Source: Bombyx mori
Taxonomy: Eukaryota > Arthropoda > Insecta > Lepidoptera > Bombycidae
Assembly: GCF_030269925.1 (NCBI RefSeq)
Contig: NC_085133.1
Coordinates: 5,104,001-5,168,000 of the forward strand
Direction: 5' to 3'
DNA length: 64,000 nucleotides
The notes below the pieces were generated by a model. That model was not told where the DNA came from and searched no databases. It saw only the letters and a list, made by a program, of their open reading frames with translations. Below, piece by piece: positions 1 to 11,518 of this stretch; the first letter of the stretch is position 1; each line of letters starts with the position of its first letter. The translations under genes and the position numbers were made by a program.

Positions 1-3000
1 ATACAAAAATTGGACGTCGATCGCACTCGCACGTTGCCCGCAAAAGAGATACTAGAGAAACTAGACGACGGTGTGTTTGTGCGAACGCTCCAAAGCTTGG
101 CGGCGCAGCAACAGAAGAACCAACAGAGCGGCCAGCACGGCAAGGAGCCCAGCCTGATGCCGGTGCCCTCGCCGCAACAAATATCCTACCTCAACCAGTT
201 CGAAGGTAACTCAGCTTGTTTAGAGCTACACGGGACACGTCAACTGTACAAGGTTGGGCTTACACAGCCTTGTGTGGGTGTGAACCCAAGCTTGTCTATT
301 ATTTGTTCAATTATATAAAATATTTTTGATGTGCTTCCAATAAGGTTTCTTTTATGCTTTCTGTTGTTTTGTTTTTTTTCTTATATGGCAATTTAGTAAA
401 TTTGAAATAAAAATGCTGTTTCGATTTACCTGGACTGCCTAATAGTTGTGTAAATTGAATGAACGCACTAGAAACACTAGATCATTATCACATATGTACA
501 TTTCACATGTAGTTCTTGTTTCATATTTATATTTCCATTTTGGTGGTGGTTGGTGAAAATGTGCTAACAGAATATATCTTCATTACTCTATGGCTAATTC
601 GATTTCTTCATCTTGAATGTTGCCCCCCACCTCTCTGGAGTTTTTAATGAGTATCTTTATTTTTCTAAGGACAAGAATTAACGATACAAAAACAGCCGAA
701 CACGTCTTTAAAAGACAACGGACCCCCGTCGAACAGTGGAGGACAAACACCACAATCAAATTCAAATCAAAAGTCACCAGCTGGGTACGTTACAGCCATT
801 AACATTAACTTTAGGCAAACAAACTTTTTAATCTAAAATAAGTAGTATTTATGAACCTGCTTGCACTGCACAGTAGTTCAGGTTTCTTTTTAATTTTGTA
901 TATTAACCCGATATATTTTTTTTATTGCTTAGATGTGTGGATGACCTCACAGCCCACCTGGTGTTAAATGGTTACTGGAGCCCATAGACATCTACAACGT
1001 AAATGCACAACACACCTTGAGATATAAGTTCTAAGGTCTCAAGTATAGTTACAACGGTTGCCCCACCCTTCAAACCGAAACGCATCACTGCTTCGCGGCA
1101 GAAACAGGCGGGGCGGTGGTACCTACCCGTGCGGACTCACAGGAGGTCCTACCACCAGTAAAGATAAACATGTAAACAACTAAGCCATAATTTTCTTTGC
1201 ATAGAATGATGCCGGGGACCCCAGAACCTCACTCGTCGTTATCTGAACAAAGAGCAGGAAGATTTTCTCTGGAACAAAGTCCAGGATTCAATAATCCGCA
1301 GACACCTACGTCTGTATCAAATACAAAGTGTGGACAAGGTGAGTAGTAGCGAACACTAGTTGTGGAACTAGCATGATTGTTCATTAAATTGTGGTTTATT
1401 CAAATTGCATTCTGATCGTGAAGGGTGTGCAGCCAAGTTCACACCATCTACGGCTATGGACTCTCAAACCTCATCTGATGATAATAAATACATAGGGTTT
1501 TATAGTTCACTCTAATGTCTGAAGGTCAGATATATTTGTGACATTTACTGGCTGTAGATATCGCAATGATCAGAGAGGTCTGAGCTCTATTAGTAACTGG
1601 TGCGACAGTAGAAAGGAGATGATTACTAAAAAGAACAAACAGCCAGGACCAAAATTAATTGATTAATTTAGTTAAAAACCTAATTGAACGATTTTTAACG
1701 GGTTTTGATTATGAAGTAATATTTCTTGTGTTTTCTCTTCAGATGAAAAATCAAGGCCCAGTCCGTCGTCGAACAGGTCAAGTCAAGATAGCGCATCGAA
1801 GACGCCTCAGCGCGAGTCGGGACTCAACCAGGGACCCTACGCGCCCTCATCGTCAGCCGCCTGCGGGAACAAGGGCAGCTGTAGTATAGCCTCCACCACG
1901 CCGAGTGTTAGTAACATTGAGGATAGCCTCTCATCCAATACTGAGGTACGCTGGATGTTCGCAATACGAATTACATGTTGTTTGTGTTGTCGTTACAGGC
2001 GATATTGACCGGTCTTTCCACGGTCTATGTTGTATTGTATGATATCCAGCATGTAAACTCGAAGTCCATGCGAAGACCTCTATATCTTGCTCTTAATTGA
2101 TTTACTGAAATACTGACATTAAAATGATGTATTATTTGCACAGCCTACGTTATCAGGGGGTCCGAACAGTACGAGTCTCCCGGGCGGGTTCCCTGGTGCG
2201 TGCAGTCTTAGCGGGCGGCCTGACAACATCCCCATCAACCCCAACCAGGGACCCGCCGGACCGCTCGGACCCGCCACCTCCTCCTTCGACCCCATCTCGT
2301 CCCTGGCGCAGATGTCGCAGCAGCTCACCAACACGGTGGGCGGGGCGCCGCCCATGCCGCCCGCCCCCAACAACATGGGGCCCTTCGGACCGCATCACGT
2401 GCAGCATCACCACGCCATGCACCCTCACTCGCATCCCCACATGATGATCAACGACTTGGGTTTGTCTTTGTTTTTTAAAATAACACTTGTCCGGGCTTCG
2501 ATTTTACCGATTATCCTGGCTAATATCTTTAAAACGTTTTTATTAGTCTGGTTTGCTATATAAGTGTTTATTTGTGAGTATAAGTGTTTATTAGTTTTAA
2601 AATTTTATTTAAAATTTTCTCTTATTGAAAAAAATTTTTCCGAAATAAAGAAGCTGTAAGCTTTGTTATTGTATCCCGTCCCGTGTATTCAAGAACGCGA
2701 AACATATTAAACACCACTAGTCGCGTTGGGTGAGGACAGCGCACACTATGCTTGCGAACATAAATTAAGAAGTTCAGCCCACAAGTTTCAATTATTTTTT
2801 CAGTACCCATGATAAGATTATACTAAAGTACATTATTTGCAAAAATGTAGTTAAATAACTAACACATAATTAACAAAATAACAATATTTCAGATGTAAAT
2901 TATTTTATTTGTTTTGTACGTTAGGTTGCCACATGGACGGCATGGGAGGACCCGGAATGGGCGGGCCGATGGAAAGCATGATGGGTGGAGGTGATTTTCC

Positions 3001-3556
3001 CGGAGACATGAGCTTGAGCCCAAAGATGGGCGGTGGTCCTATGGGCGGGCCGGGGGGCGGAATGGGCCCCGACGGCATGCTGGGCGCGCGCGGCGGTAAG
3101 ATGTCGTTCAACGGCGCCAACGTCCAAGTGAAAGCGAGCGCACCCAACACCATCCAATACCTGCCGACGCGCGCGGCCCTGACGTGCGCGGGGCCCCGTG
3201 CGCCGCCCAGCCTGGAGTTCCTGCGCGGCGTCGCCAACCCGATGCCCCTGGACAAGGGCCCGTACCGCGCGCCCATGCGCATGCCGCACCACTACCCCGG
3301 CGGCTTCCCCGACGCGCCCAAGATGTCGCCGGAGTCTTTCGGTGCGACGTTCCGCGGCGGCAAGCGCGTGGGAGCCGCCCAGCCGCTGCCGCCCTCGGTG
3401 GCTCCGACGCCGTTCAAGGGGCAGGGCTTCATGCCGTCCCCGCAGGACCCCGCGTACGCAGCCCAGTTCCACAACTTCCAGCAGCAGCTGTACGCGACGG
3501 GCAGCCGCGCCGCGCAGCCGCACCAGCCCTACCCGCCCTACCAGCCGCCCAAGTGA
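1..3556 (+). CDS. lgs: BCL9/Legless-like Wnt transcriptional co-activator, 3' six exons (5' partial)
   Basis: Six exons join in frame with GT/AG borders: 1-205, 670-784, 1205-1338, 1743-1945, 2144-2459 and 2925-3556 (stop TGA), giving 534 residues of a C-terminal part. The N-terminus lies left of the window. The protein is low-complexity and rich in Pro, Gly, Met, Ser and Gln. Conserved-looking islands are QISYLNQFEGQELTIQKQPN across the first junction, FDPISSLAQMSQQLTN in exon 5, and APNTIQYLPTR followed by PSLEFLRGVANPMP in the last exon. These resemble the C-terminal half of BCL9/Legless, which bridges beta-catenin/Armadillo to Pygopus in nuclear Wnt signalling. The Pygopus- and Armadillo-binding HD1 and HD2 motifs are not visible and should lie upstream. 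The family call is from recognition, not alignment; another Gly/Met-rich co-activator is the main alternative. A Bm1 SINE sits in intron 2. Confidence 0.6.
915..1161 (-). repeat. Bm1 SINE
   Basis: The sequence starts with a T-run (the element's A tail in reverse) and TTGCTTAGATG, and ends with the signature GGTCCTACCACCAGTAAA. It matches a dozen other copies in the window. It is in intron 2 of the Legless-like gene. Confidence 0.75.
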
Positions 3557-3640
3557 TGACCGCCGCCGCCTGTCTGACTGCGACCCCCTCCGCTCTGCGT
3601 TCTTTGAACTACAGTTTTAAACGTTACTTTTGCTGATAGC

Positions 3641-3646
3641 AATAAA
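3641..3646 (+). terminator. Polyadenylation signal AATAAA of the Legless-like gene
   Basis: AATAAA lies 85 bases after the stop codon. Further AATAAA motifs occur downstream (for example near 5328), so a longer 3' UTR is possible. Confidence 0.5.
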
Positions 3647-3659
3647 ATTAGTTTTTAGT

Positions 3660-5600
3660 ATTTTTTACACGGACATGCCAGACCTTCAGTGTATCGGTTC
3701 CTTTACTTAGCTGTTTTACGTACGTTTCCTATGCACACAGATATCTAGTCAATTTTGAAATTACCGGAGCCCGACCCGGGACGCGAGGTCTCCGCTCGAC
3801 TCTGGAGTGACGCACAACTACATTAACATATATGTTTTGTCCGCTTTAGTTTTACGGATACTCTATTAATGAAATTCGTATAATGTAACGTTTCGGCTCG
3901 TCGCGTCGGCCAGCACGACTCTGGAATTTGTGTACCAGCTGTAATGACTGTTTCTTTTGATCTGAGTAGCAACGTTTTTCTGTCTTCCAGTACATATACT
4001 AGACTTTATGATGCAAAATAGTGGAGTGCAGCAATTGTTTTACGCTCCGAAAGTGGGGTTAGTACTTGCCTATTTGCAAGTCTTAAATAGTATTTTTTTT
4101 TGTTTTTAATGTTTAAAAGTACTTAAATCGTCTGTTGCCATATTATTTGCCACGTGAATTTATTTCGTGATATTATTAACCGTCTTTATTTTAATTTATT
4201 AACTGTAATTCTGTACGAACAATGCCAATAATGGAACGCAACACTGTTTTATTTCGATAGTACATAGGACATATTAATATGCTAGGCTAGTAGTCGCACA
4301 TTGTGGATGTCACAGTGGCCTTGATGAACTAATGCCTTGTTTGTAAAGCAATGAACCCCGGCGGATGCAGGCTTCGAATGGTGACGGTTGTACAGTGAGG
4401 GAAGACGCAGCCGTGACGTCACGTCAGTGTCGCCTCTCTGCTGTCGTACGAGGATCGTATCTCACTATCGAATAGACGTATTTCTGTATAAATATTACTC
4501 TTAAATGTTTTATTTTTTCAAATTGAACGTACTCACAGAAGTTTTTTTACGATTGAAAAAAAAAAAAGCAAACGCCTACTCGATAGTGTGGACATATTTT
4601 CAAGTTGTATACTGACTGTGCAGCATACAGAGATAATATTTATTTAGTTGATTTATTCTTCGTTATTCTGAAATGTTAATTAGTCAAGATGACGAATGCT
4701 TGGTGTGCGTAAATTGTATGAGAGATTGAGACTGTTGTTTAGCTTATAAGGTCGTTTCAGAATTTGGAAGAATATTTGAATCGTCAGAAATTATTATACA
4801 TTGTTACAATTTAATTTAAACCTGAGAAGATACACACATTATGATAGAAATAAAGTGCATAGATTTTTGTCTATGATAAACTCTAGTTTATATTTGTGTG
4901 TTCATACAGTCTGTATGCAGCTTAAGATCTCAGAAGTTAGTAGAGAGTGGAATTATTGTGAGTATAAGCACAACAGTCCAGTAAGAAACACCCGCTAGCA
5001 ATTAGATAGTCGTAATTTAAATGTAATTATTAATTTTAAGGTAAAGAATGGTTCTTGTTTTTAGGATAAGTGAAGAGCAATGATATAATAATAGTTTGTG
5101 TAATATTAAATAAGAGATGAAATTAAGATGCAAACTATTGGTTGTGATTCTGACACAATTTGTTAAGTTGTTCGTAGGTCACAATGATTATTGTGAAACT
5201 TACTGACTTCATGATAAGGCCCTTTTTTTTTTTGTTTTTTTTTTTAATATTTTTACATGTCGTTCTCGTTTGTATTTGTACATCGCTAACAATAATTGTA
5301 CAGAGTACTTTTGGACTTAATTTAAGGCAATAAATGTATTTATTTTATAACTCGTGATGTAAGAATTTATTCTTAATTATTATAAAAAAATATATATAAT
5401 ATGCTTGTAATGCTCGTTTTATTTTCATGAAAATATTATTAATTTTTTGACAAGCTACCACAAGAGCTCAGCATTAGGCTTCATTCGCACGGGAGTTTTT
5501 TTAGCGCGCTATTAAAAAAAACTTTCAAATAGAACATGCATTTCCTAGTATAATTATGTTCACACGTCAGTGCTTTTAAAACGCGGCGCTTTATTATTGC
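3660..5600. other. AT-rich 3' UTR / intergenic stretch
   Basis: No convincing coding exon or repeat boundary. Homopolymer runs of A and T and several AATAAA motifs suggest long 3' UTR plus spacer. One perfect CRE-like palindrome TGACGTCA occurs at 4414-4421. Its significance is unknown. Confidence 0.5.
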
Positions 5601-5624
5601 GCAGTGTTGCATTTTGACCGCTAA

Positions 5625-6261
5625 GGCTGATTTTCCTGTCACGCCGACCACACGCTGACGGTCGGCGCTGGTGGGTCAATATGTATGTAGTTATATGTAG
5701 CGTTTTCGAGTCGCGCAGATCGCTCAGCGCTGACGGCCGTCGGCGTTGAGCTCTACGCGGGCGTACGCGCCGCGCGTCCGCGCCGCCGACCGACAGGCGC
5801 CGATGCGACGCGCCTTCACGTTCACTGAGCGTTTTCGTATCGCGCTGAACGCACGTACTGACGAATACAATCATGGACAATCGTGATATAGACACCAGTC
5901 GAGTAATTGACGAAGTGCGATCAAGAATATGTTTATGGGAGGCTTCGGATCCATTAAATCGAAACACAGATGCGCGTAACAAAGTTTGGGATGACATTGT
6001 CGACGCTCTTTTCGAAAAATATTTCTATTCTATATATATTCTCTGCTCGATTAATGGATGAACGTGTAGTTTTTTCTTTATCCGACGTTTTTTCTTTGCT
6101 AGATAGTACGCGCCAACAATTTTCACTAACATCGACATTATTCACGTCTGTACTTCACGGTGATCAGCGCGAGACTAAAACGATCCGAGCTGACTGATCA
6201 GCGCTGACGAGCTCCGCGCCGACCGTCGGCGCCGACGATCAGCGTGAGTGGAAAACCAGCC
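5625..6261. mobile_element. Non-autonomous PIF/Harbinger-like DNA transposon
   Basis: The left end GGCTGATTTTCC and right end GGAAAACCAGCC are inverted repeats that continue with CTGTCACGC against GCGTGAGTG. Both ends are flanked by TAA (5622-5624 and 6262-6264), the three-base duplication expected of PIF/Harbinger. The 637-bp interior is GC-rich on the left with subterminal copies of a GCTGACGG..GTCGGCG motif, and contains a MADF gene fragment. No DDE transposase is present. Confidence 0.75.
5873..6061 (+). pseudogene. MADF (Myb/SANT-like) domain fragment inside the Harbinger-like element
   Basis: An ATG-initiated reading frame of 62 codons opens with MDNRDIDTSRVIDEVRSRIC, then LWEASDPLNRNTDARNKVWD. 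This matches the start of a MADF DNA-binding domain (hydrophobic helix, LW, then R..AW..I spacing). MADF proteins are the usual second ORF of PIF/Harbinger transposons. The frame ends in a short unrelated tail, so the domain is cut off after about 50 residues. It is probably a remnant of the autonomous element's accessory gene. Expression cannot be judged. Confidence 0.6.
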
Positions 6262-6290
6262 TAAGCGTCAGGAGTTACAGATTACGTCAC

Positions 6291-6460
6291 ATCGAGAACG
6301 TTATAAAAGCGCCAACGCTAGCGTAAAAGTTAGCTCATATTTGTATGGAATGGGATCGTTTGCCTACGTTTGCCGCTAGGGGCGTTGTTTCAACTACATA
6401 CAAAATTGGGCTAACTTTTCCGCTGTCAAGAACGTTAAAAAACTCGCACTAAGCACACTG
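6291..6460. repeat. MITE-like repeat, right TIR intact (copy 1)
   Basis: It shares a core (CTCATATTTGTATGGAATGG, then TTTGCCGCTAGGGGCG) with 42575-42696. Its right end AACTCGCACTAAGCACAC is the reverse complement of that copy's left end. A third partial copy lies at 53668-53742. The three together define one inverted-repeat family. Confidence 0.6.
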
Positions 6461-6639
6461 AATTGTTTTGTATAGCACCTGAATTATTTTAAATCGGAAG
6501 TATAACTGTTTCGCGGCAAAATGAAGCTGGATGGTGGTGTCGACTCGAGCGAGCACGCAATACGCCCTACAATCCGTAATTACATAATCTTTTGGTTTTA
6601 TTTTATTACACGACTTTTTCATCATCGTGAAAGCAGACC

Positions 6640-6942
6640 GTGAATAGGGTAATTTTTAATAACTTAATGAATAATGTAAATAATTTTCGATACGTGGTAC
6701 ACCACGAACCGGTCGCTCTTACGAAGGTACCCCTTAACAGCGCGATCGCTGGTAGCCTAAAATACTATTTCAGCTACGCTCGGATGGGTAAATGCCTTGT
6801 TGCTGATCATTCTGTTGCTGACCTTTCACAAAACGTAAGAAATCAATGCTTTGCGTTTCAAATACCTGTGCAAAGTGAGAATCCAATGTACACACCAATA
6901 ATACTAACAGCTACAGCACTTCTTCTAGATAAGAATAATTGA
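6640..6942 (+). other. Unassigned open frame of 100 codons
   Basis: The frame is open but starts with GTG and shows no domain that I recognise. It lies just left of the DIRS terminus, between two repeats. It could be an exon or chance. I assign no function. Confidence 0.15.
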
Positions 6943-6967
6943 AGTTACAGTTAGGTGTTAAAATTAA

Positions 6968-7140
6968 AATATTGATGTGCCTTTGGAAAACATACAGCAT
7001 TGTATTATGAAGAAGCAGTGTGTACTTAGCTTAGATTCCTTGTCTATGTCCAACCATAGACCGTCAATTTAGTTCCATCTTTAGCCGCTAGGTGCTGCCA
7101 GCAAGTATAAAGGGAGCGCAGCCATCTTTGATCTTCATAG
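6968..7140 (+). repeat. DIRS left inverted terminal repeat, outer part
   Basis: Bases from about 6985 to 7140 match the reverse complement of 20961-21112 with no difference that I could see. The outermost 16 bases are specific to this end. A TATAAA at 7106-7111 points inward. If used, transcription would start close to the LINE insertion point at 7140. Confidence 0.7.
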
Positions 7141-8334
7141 TTGCCACTCACGGCTGGAGTCCCGCAAGGCTCCGTTCTCTCTCCGCTCCTATTTAGTTTA
7201 TTTATTAACGATATTCCCCGGTCGCCGCCGACTCAGCTAGCCTTATTCGCTGACGACACAACCGTTTACTACTCAAGTAGAAACAAGTCCCTAATCGCGA
7301 GTAAGCTCCAGAGTGCAGCGTTAACCCTCGGACAGTGGTTCCGAAAATGGCGCATAGACATCAACCCAGCGAAAAGCACAGCAGTGTTATTTCAAAGGGG
7401 AAACTCACCGCTTATTTCCTCCCGCATTAGGAGGAGAAATATCACACCCCCGATCACCCTCTTCGGCCAACCTATACCCTGGGCTAGGAAGGTCAAGTAC
7501 CTGGGAGTCACCCTGGATGCATCCATGACATTCCGCCCGCATATAAAAACAGTCCGCGATCGTGCCGCATTTATTCTCGGCAGACTCTATCCCATGATCT
7601 GTAAGCGGAGTAAAATGTCCCTTCGGAACAAGGTGACACTTTACAAAACTTGCATAAGGCCCGTCATGACTTACGCGAGTGTGGTGTTCGCTCACGCGGC
7701 CCGCACACACATAGACACCCTCCAATCCCTACAATCCCGCTTTTGCAGGTTAGCCGTCGGGGCTCCGTGGTTCGTGAGGAACGTCGACCTACACGACGAC
7801 CTGGGCCTCGAATCGATCCGCAAACACATGAAGTCAGTGTCGGAACGTTACTTCGATAAGGCTATGCGTCATGATAATCGCCTTATCGTTGCTGCCGCTG
7901 ACTACTCCCCGAATCCTGATCACGCAGGAGCAAGTCACCGTCGTCGCCCTAGACACGTCCTTACGGATCCATCAGATCCAATAACTCTTGCATTAGATAC
8001 CTTCAGCTCTAACACTAGGAGCAGGCTGAGGAACCCCGGTAACCGTACGCGTCGAACTCGACAAAGAGGTCGACGTGCAGCCTAACCCATGCATCAGCCC
8101 GCTGAGTTTCTCGCCGGATCTTCTCAGTGGGTCGCGATTCCGATCCGGTAGTAGATTCATTCGCGAAGCAACTGCTCTTGAGTTGTTAGGTCTCCTTCGG
8201 AGGCGCTCGGGCAGTTGTTAGCAAATCCCACCCCTCCTGGCTGAGCATTTGCTCGCCCACCTGTCCTGGTGAAGCTGGAAAGGCCTCCGGGCCACCAGTA
8301 ATCCTTCAATCATAAAAAAAAAAAAAAAAAAAAA
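7141..8334 (+). mobile_element. Jockey-like LINE, 5'-truncated, with poly(A)
   Basis: The element begins just before the RT motif GVPQGSVLSPLLFS and continues through the catalytic FADD box. It carries an open ORF2 C-terminal part (7141-8085, 314 residues) ending in a basic tail, then a 3' UTR with GGTCTCCTTCGGAGGCGCTC and a 21-A tract (8314-8334). It is flanked by TGATCTTCATAG (7129-7140) and TGATCTTAATAG (8335-8346), an 11/12 target duplication. Its 3' UTR type recurs at 29108-29381 and 59563-59770 and differs from that of the other two LINEs in the composite. Confidence 0.85.
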
Positions 8335-8440
8335 TGATCTTAATAGCGTTGTGTACTTTCGTACTGTGAAGTCGCAAGTCCACAAATATTTATTCGACTT
8401 CTTATTAATTGCAAAAAATATTTATTTTGTGTTTCTATGA

Positions 8441-8821
8441 GTGTTATTTTGCAATCATTACGAGTATTATTTACCTATCCTATCATCGGACGCCATGAAT
8501 CACGCGTCATCTGTTGGAGGTGATGTTGAGTCAAGCTCCATAATTTCCGAGAGGGAAGATGTCCAGGCGAGACGCGATGGAGACGCCTCGCGTTCGAACA
8601 GCTCGTCAAGCGAAAAAGAACAAAAGGAGTCTCTGCGTAAGAAACGACGGGATTCAAAGGTAACGGTCGACCTTCGAATCGGCTCGTTATCCCACCAGGT
8701 CAGTGACGTTGTAAATCTAATAATGCATCAACTGTGTGTAACAATTGAATGTAGCGAAAAATGTTGTAAACAAATTGATCTCGTCAATACGGAAATTTTG
8801 ACAAAAACACAACAGATTTAA
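8441..8821 (+). CDS. DIRS gag-like ORF (left copy)
   Basis: The intact 126-codon frame has a likely start at the internal Met at 8495 (MNHASSVGGDVESSS) rather than the first ATG. The product is Ser- and charge-rich, with a Lys/Arg cluster (SLRKKRRDSK) and a C-terminal Cys-containing part (ECSEKCCKQ). I recognise no domain. Its position upstream of RT fits the small gag-like ORF of DIRS elements. The inverted arm encodes exactly the same protein, so the frame stayed open or the arms were homogenised recently. Confidence 0.5.
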   Translation: MLFCNHYEYYLPILSSDAMNHASSVGGDVESSSIISEREDVQARRDGDASRSNSSSSEKEQKESLRKKRRDSKVTVDLRIGSLSHQVSDVVNLIMHQLCVTIECSEKCCKQIDLVNTEILTKTQQI

Positions 8822-9275
8822 ACTAATAATCTTTGTAACATAATTACTGAAAACTTTGACAAATCGTCTCCGTCGTACAAGTTACCCGTAAAAAGCGTTT
8901 TAAATTGTATACGGAAAAAAGGGCCGTATGTATAGAAATAACACGTCAAAGTTTAATTTCCGTGGTCTCTAACAAAGTATCCTGTTGCCAACGCACCACT
9001 CATTGAGGAATTTTTGTTTGATAATAGTAAATTGAAATCTATTCAGTCCCTCGGAGGGCTACAATCCTATTTGTCACGATCTCGTACAAAAGGTAAGCCA
9101 AACATTATAAACAATCATAGTCTGTAACATCTGGCACAATCCAGAGGGGGGCAATTGAAGACACCGACGGGAGGCACTGAGTGCCACCAAAATTGTAATA
9201 ATTTGTAAACCATGTATGGTTACCGAATAACGTAAAAAAAAAAAAAAAAAAAACAAACTACCTTTTTTCTGCGGA

Positions 9276-9580
9276 AGAAAAGCGACGGATCAATGCGTCC
9301 AATTTTGAATCTTCGAGAGTTGAACAAGGTCGTAAAGATAAAACACCTAACTGTTTTCGGACACCTAGGTACCAAACTTTCTCCACCCAGGGGACTGGAT
9401 GATAGAATTGAACATTTCTCAGGAATATTTTTCTAGTATCAGTCGCAAAATTTCGTCGATACTTCTTGAGGATCAGTACCAAGGTACCAGTATCAGTACC
9501 TCCAGGAAGGAATCGGTACCTTCTTATGAGTTAGTATGAAATGACATGCCTACCCTTCGGTCTGGCTTCAGAGCCACACC
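9276..9580 (+). pseudogene. DIRS reverse transcriptase, N-terminal part
   Basis: The frame KSDGSMRPILNLRELNKVV is the RT finger motif (K.DG..RP.LNL..LN) typical of DIRS and related RTs. It is followed by a degenerate stretch including LSPPRGLDDRIEHFSGIFF. Stops interrupt it, so this is a decayed gene. A second copy lies inverted in the right arm (about 16970-17275). Confidence 0.65.
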
Positions 9581-10490
9581 TTTTTGCTTCTATAACATGC
9601 GGGTCGCAGAGACCTTGCGTGCAAAGGGAACTCGAGTGCTAGTGTCTACTAGACGACTTCCTTTTTGGTCGACCAAGACAAATCCAAGTTGAAACTTCAG
9701 GCTGCAGAAGCTGTGAAGCTTTTGGATTAACCTTTTTTGCTTCCATAACATGCTGGGTCGCAGAGACCTTGCGTGCAAAAGGAACTCGAGTGCTAGTCTA
9801 CCTAGACGACTTCCTTTTGGTCGACCAAAACAAATCCAAGTTGAAACTTCAGGCTGCAGAAGCTGTGAAGGTTTTGGATTATCTGGGCTGGCATGTCAAT
9901 TTCCATTATATAGGGTGCTCGGTCGCTCGGTCGCTCGGTCGCGGAGATATTGCGTGCAAAGTCGAGTGCTAGCTTACCTACACGACTTAATCTTGTTTCA
10001 CCAAGACAAATAAACGTTTTTGTTCCCATAGCATGCTCGGTCGCGGAGACCTTGCGTACATAGGGAAGTCAAATGTTAACGTACCTACGCGACTTTCTCT
10101 TGGTCCTTGAAGACAAATACACCTTTTTGCTTCCACAGCATGCTCGGTCGCGGAGGCATTGCGTGCAAAATCGAAGTGCTAGCTTACTTACACGACATGA
10201 TCTTGTTTCACCAAGACAAATAAACGTTTTTGCTCCCATAGCATGCTCGGTCGCGAAGACCTTACGTACATAGGGAAGTCAAATGTTAACCTACCTACGC
10301 GATTTTTTCTTGGTCCATGAAGACAAATACACCTTTTTTGCTTGCATAGCATGCTCGGTCGCGGAAACATTGCGTGCAAAGGGATGTTGAGTGTTATCCC
10401 ACCTACGCAAATCCCACCAGGTCCATCAAAAGAAGTCCAAGTTGAGTCTTCAGGCCACATAAGCTGTAAAGCTCTTGGATTATTTGGGCT
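9581..10490 (+). repeat. Tandem array of RT catalytic-motif units
   Basis: Seven units begin near 9581, 9733, 9901, 10017, 10123, 10227 and 10333. Each has TTTTTGCTTCCATA-like start, GCATGCTCGGTCGC, and a YLDD-type codon block. Units 1-2 are about 150-165 bp. Units 3-7 repeat every 104-115 bp with two alternating types. Unit 2 reads VLVYLDDFLLV (intact), units 3 and 5 YLHD, units 4 and 6 YLRD. Unit 7 returns to the longer form that continues into the RT body. Confidence 0.8.
9769..9972 (+). pseudogene. DIRS reverse transcriptase, catalytic segment
   Basis: The frame RVLVYLDDFLLVDQNKSKLK continues to AVKVLDYLGWHVNF. It carries the RT catalytic YLDD box and the downstream leucine/GW helix of DIRS-type RTs. 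It is confined to the second unit of the tandem array. The full domain cannot be read through because the adjoining units are repeats. Confidence 0.65.
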
Positions 10491-11480
10491 GCCAAGTCAG
10501 CCTTACAAAAAATCAATTAGTACACTGGTTCAAGAGATGACATGTCTAGGGATTCGATGGAAAATTGCGAGAAACGAAGTGGCCACTCAACAACATCCTA
10601 GCTCAAACTCTGACGGAATTACATCAATCTATGCTAACTTGCAAATTTTCTTGCGAAGTTTCAAGAAAAGGGGTAAAAAACAGGCCATCCTGCATGTGTT
10701 AACAATTAAATGCAGTGCTGACGCGAAGCCACATGTTAGACATTGCCGATACACAAAACCAACCATTTCCTGGCAACGGAAGCTTCGGACATGTGTAGGG
10801 GTTACAAATGCAGTGCTGACGCGGAGCCACATGTCAAACATTGCCGAGACCCAAAACCAACCATTTCCTGGCAACGGAAGCTTCAGACATGGGTAGGGGT
10901 TACAATTAGACAAAATATTAACGTCCTGTCTATGGTCAGCTCGACAACAGAAACGGCTCACCCACAAAAGAGCTATTTGCAATGGTAGTGACAATCAAAA
11001 TGAATCTGAAAGTATTTCACTAACGTTGACCTTTCGATTTTTAAACCTAAGCTGATAAGTTCAAGATAACTATCAGCTTATCTCTCGGGGAGATACAACA
11101 TCATAGCCGACAGGCTATCACGAGGAAATCAACCTGCGAAATGGCACTTTTTACCACAAGTGACCACAAAAGTTTTTCGAAAGTGGGGTCATCCGGATAT
11201 AAAACCATTCGCCGACCAAGATTGGATACCTTCAGCAGACCGTAGAGGATGCAACTAGCATGGAGAATTCCTCCTCTCAACCTTCTCCCCAAAGTACTGA
11301 CTCACTTCAACAGTGTCTAGGGAACCTACCTGGTAGTGTTCCCAGACTGAGCGAAAGCATTTGGGTTTCCAAGCCCTCAGATCCCGAACGCTAGATAACT
11401 CGCACGAAATCCAAAACCTGCCTCCTCCACAGGTTAAACATTAACCCTGAAAGCTTAGAAAGGGGGGGGGGAGGGTTAGA
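10491..11480 (+). pseudogene. DIRS RT/RNase H C-terminal region, decayed
   Basis: Fragments in shifting frames are recognisable: TCLGIRWKIARNE (RT thumb) at about 10540, then IADRLSRGNQPAKWHF with WGHPDIKPFAD at about 11103-11220, the ADxLSR..W motif at the end of DIRS RNase H, then WRIPPLNLLPKVL. Several frameshifts and stops show that it is not functional. Two diverged direct repeats of about 110 bp (from about 10700 and 10810) lie inside. Confidence 0.6.
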
Positions 11481-11518
11481 GGTTGTACAAATAATGACTG
11501 GTCTAAACAGGAGAAGAT

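Larger units (their letters stand above)
8335..9826 (+). repeat. DIRS left inverted arm
   Basis: The 1,492 bases are almost identical to the reverse complement of 16705-18198. The arm holds the gag-like ORF, a 20-A stretch near 9237 and the first RT repeats. It ends at GGTCGACC in the second unit of the RT-motif array. Confidence 0.85.

Noticed and set aside
2905..3636. Several long overlapping frames on both strands around the last Legless-like exon
   Set aside because: High GC with few stops produces shadows. Only the frame 2925-3556 joins the upstream exons.
9237..9253. Internal A-run in the DIRS arm as a LINE tail
   Set aside because: The same run is present at the mirror position in the other arm and the flanks continue the DIRS sequence, so it is part of the arm.
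9802..10460. Minus-strand open frames over the RT-motif array
   Set aside because: They are antisense shadows of the repeated RT codons and share no independent motif.
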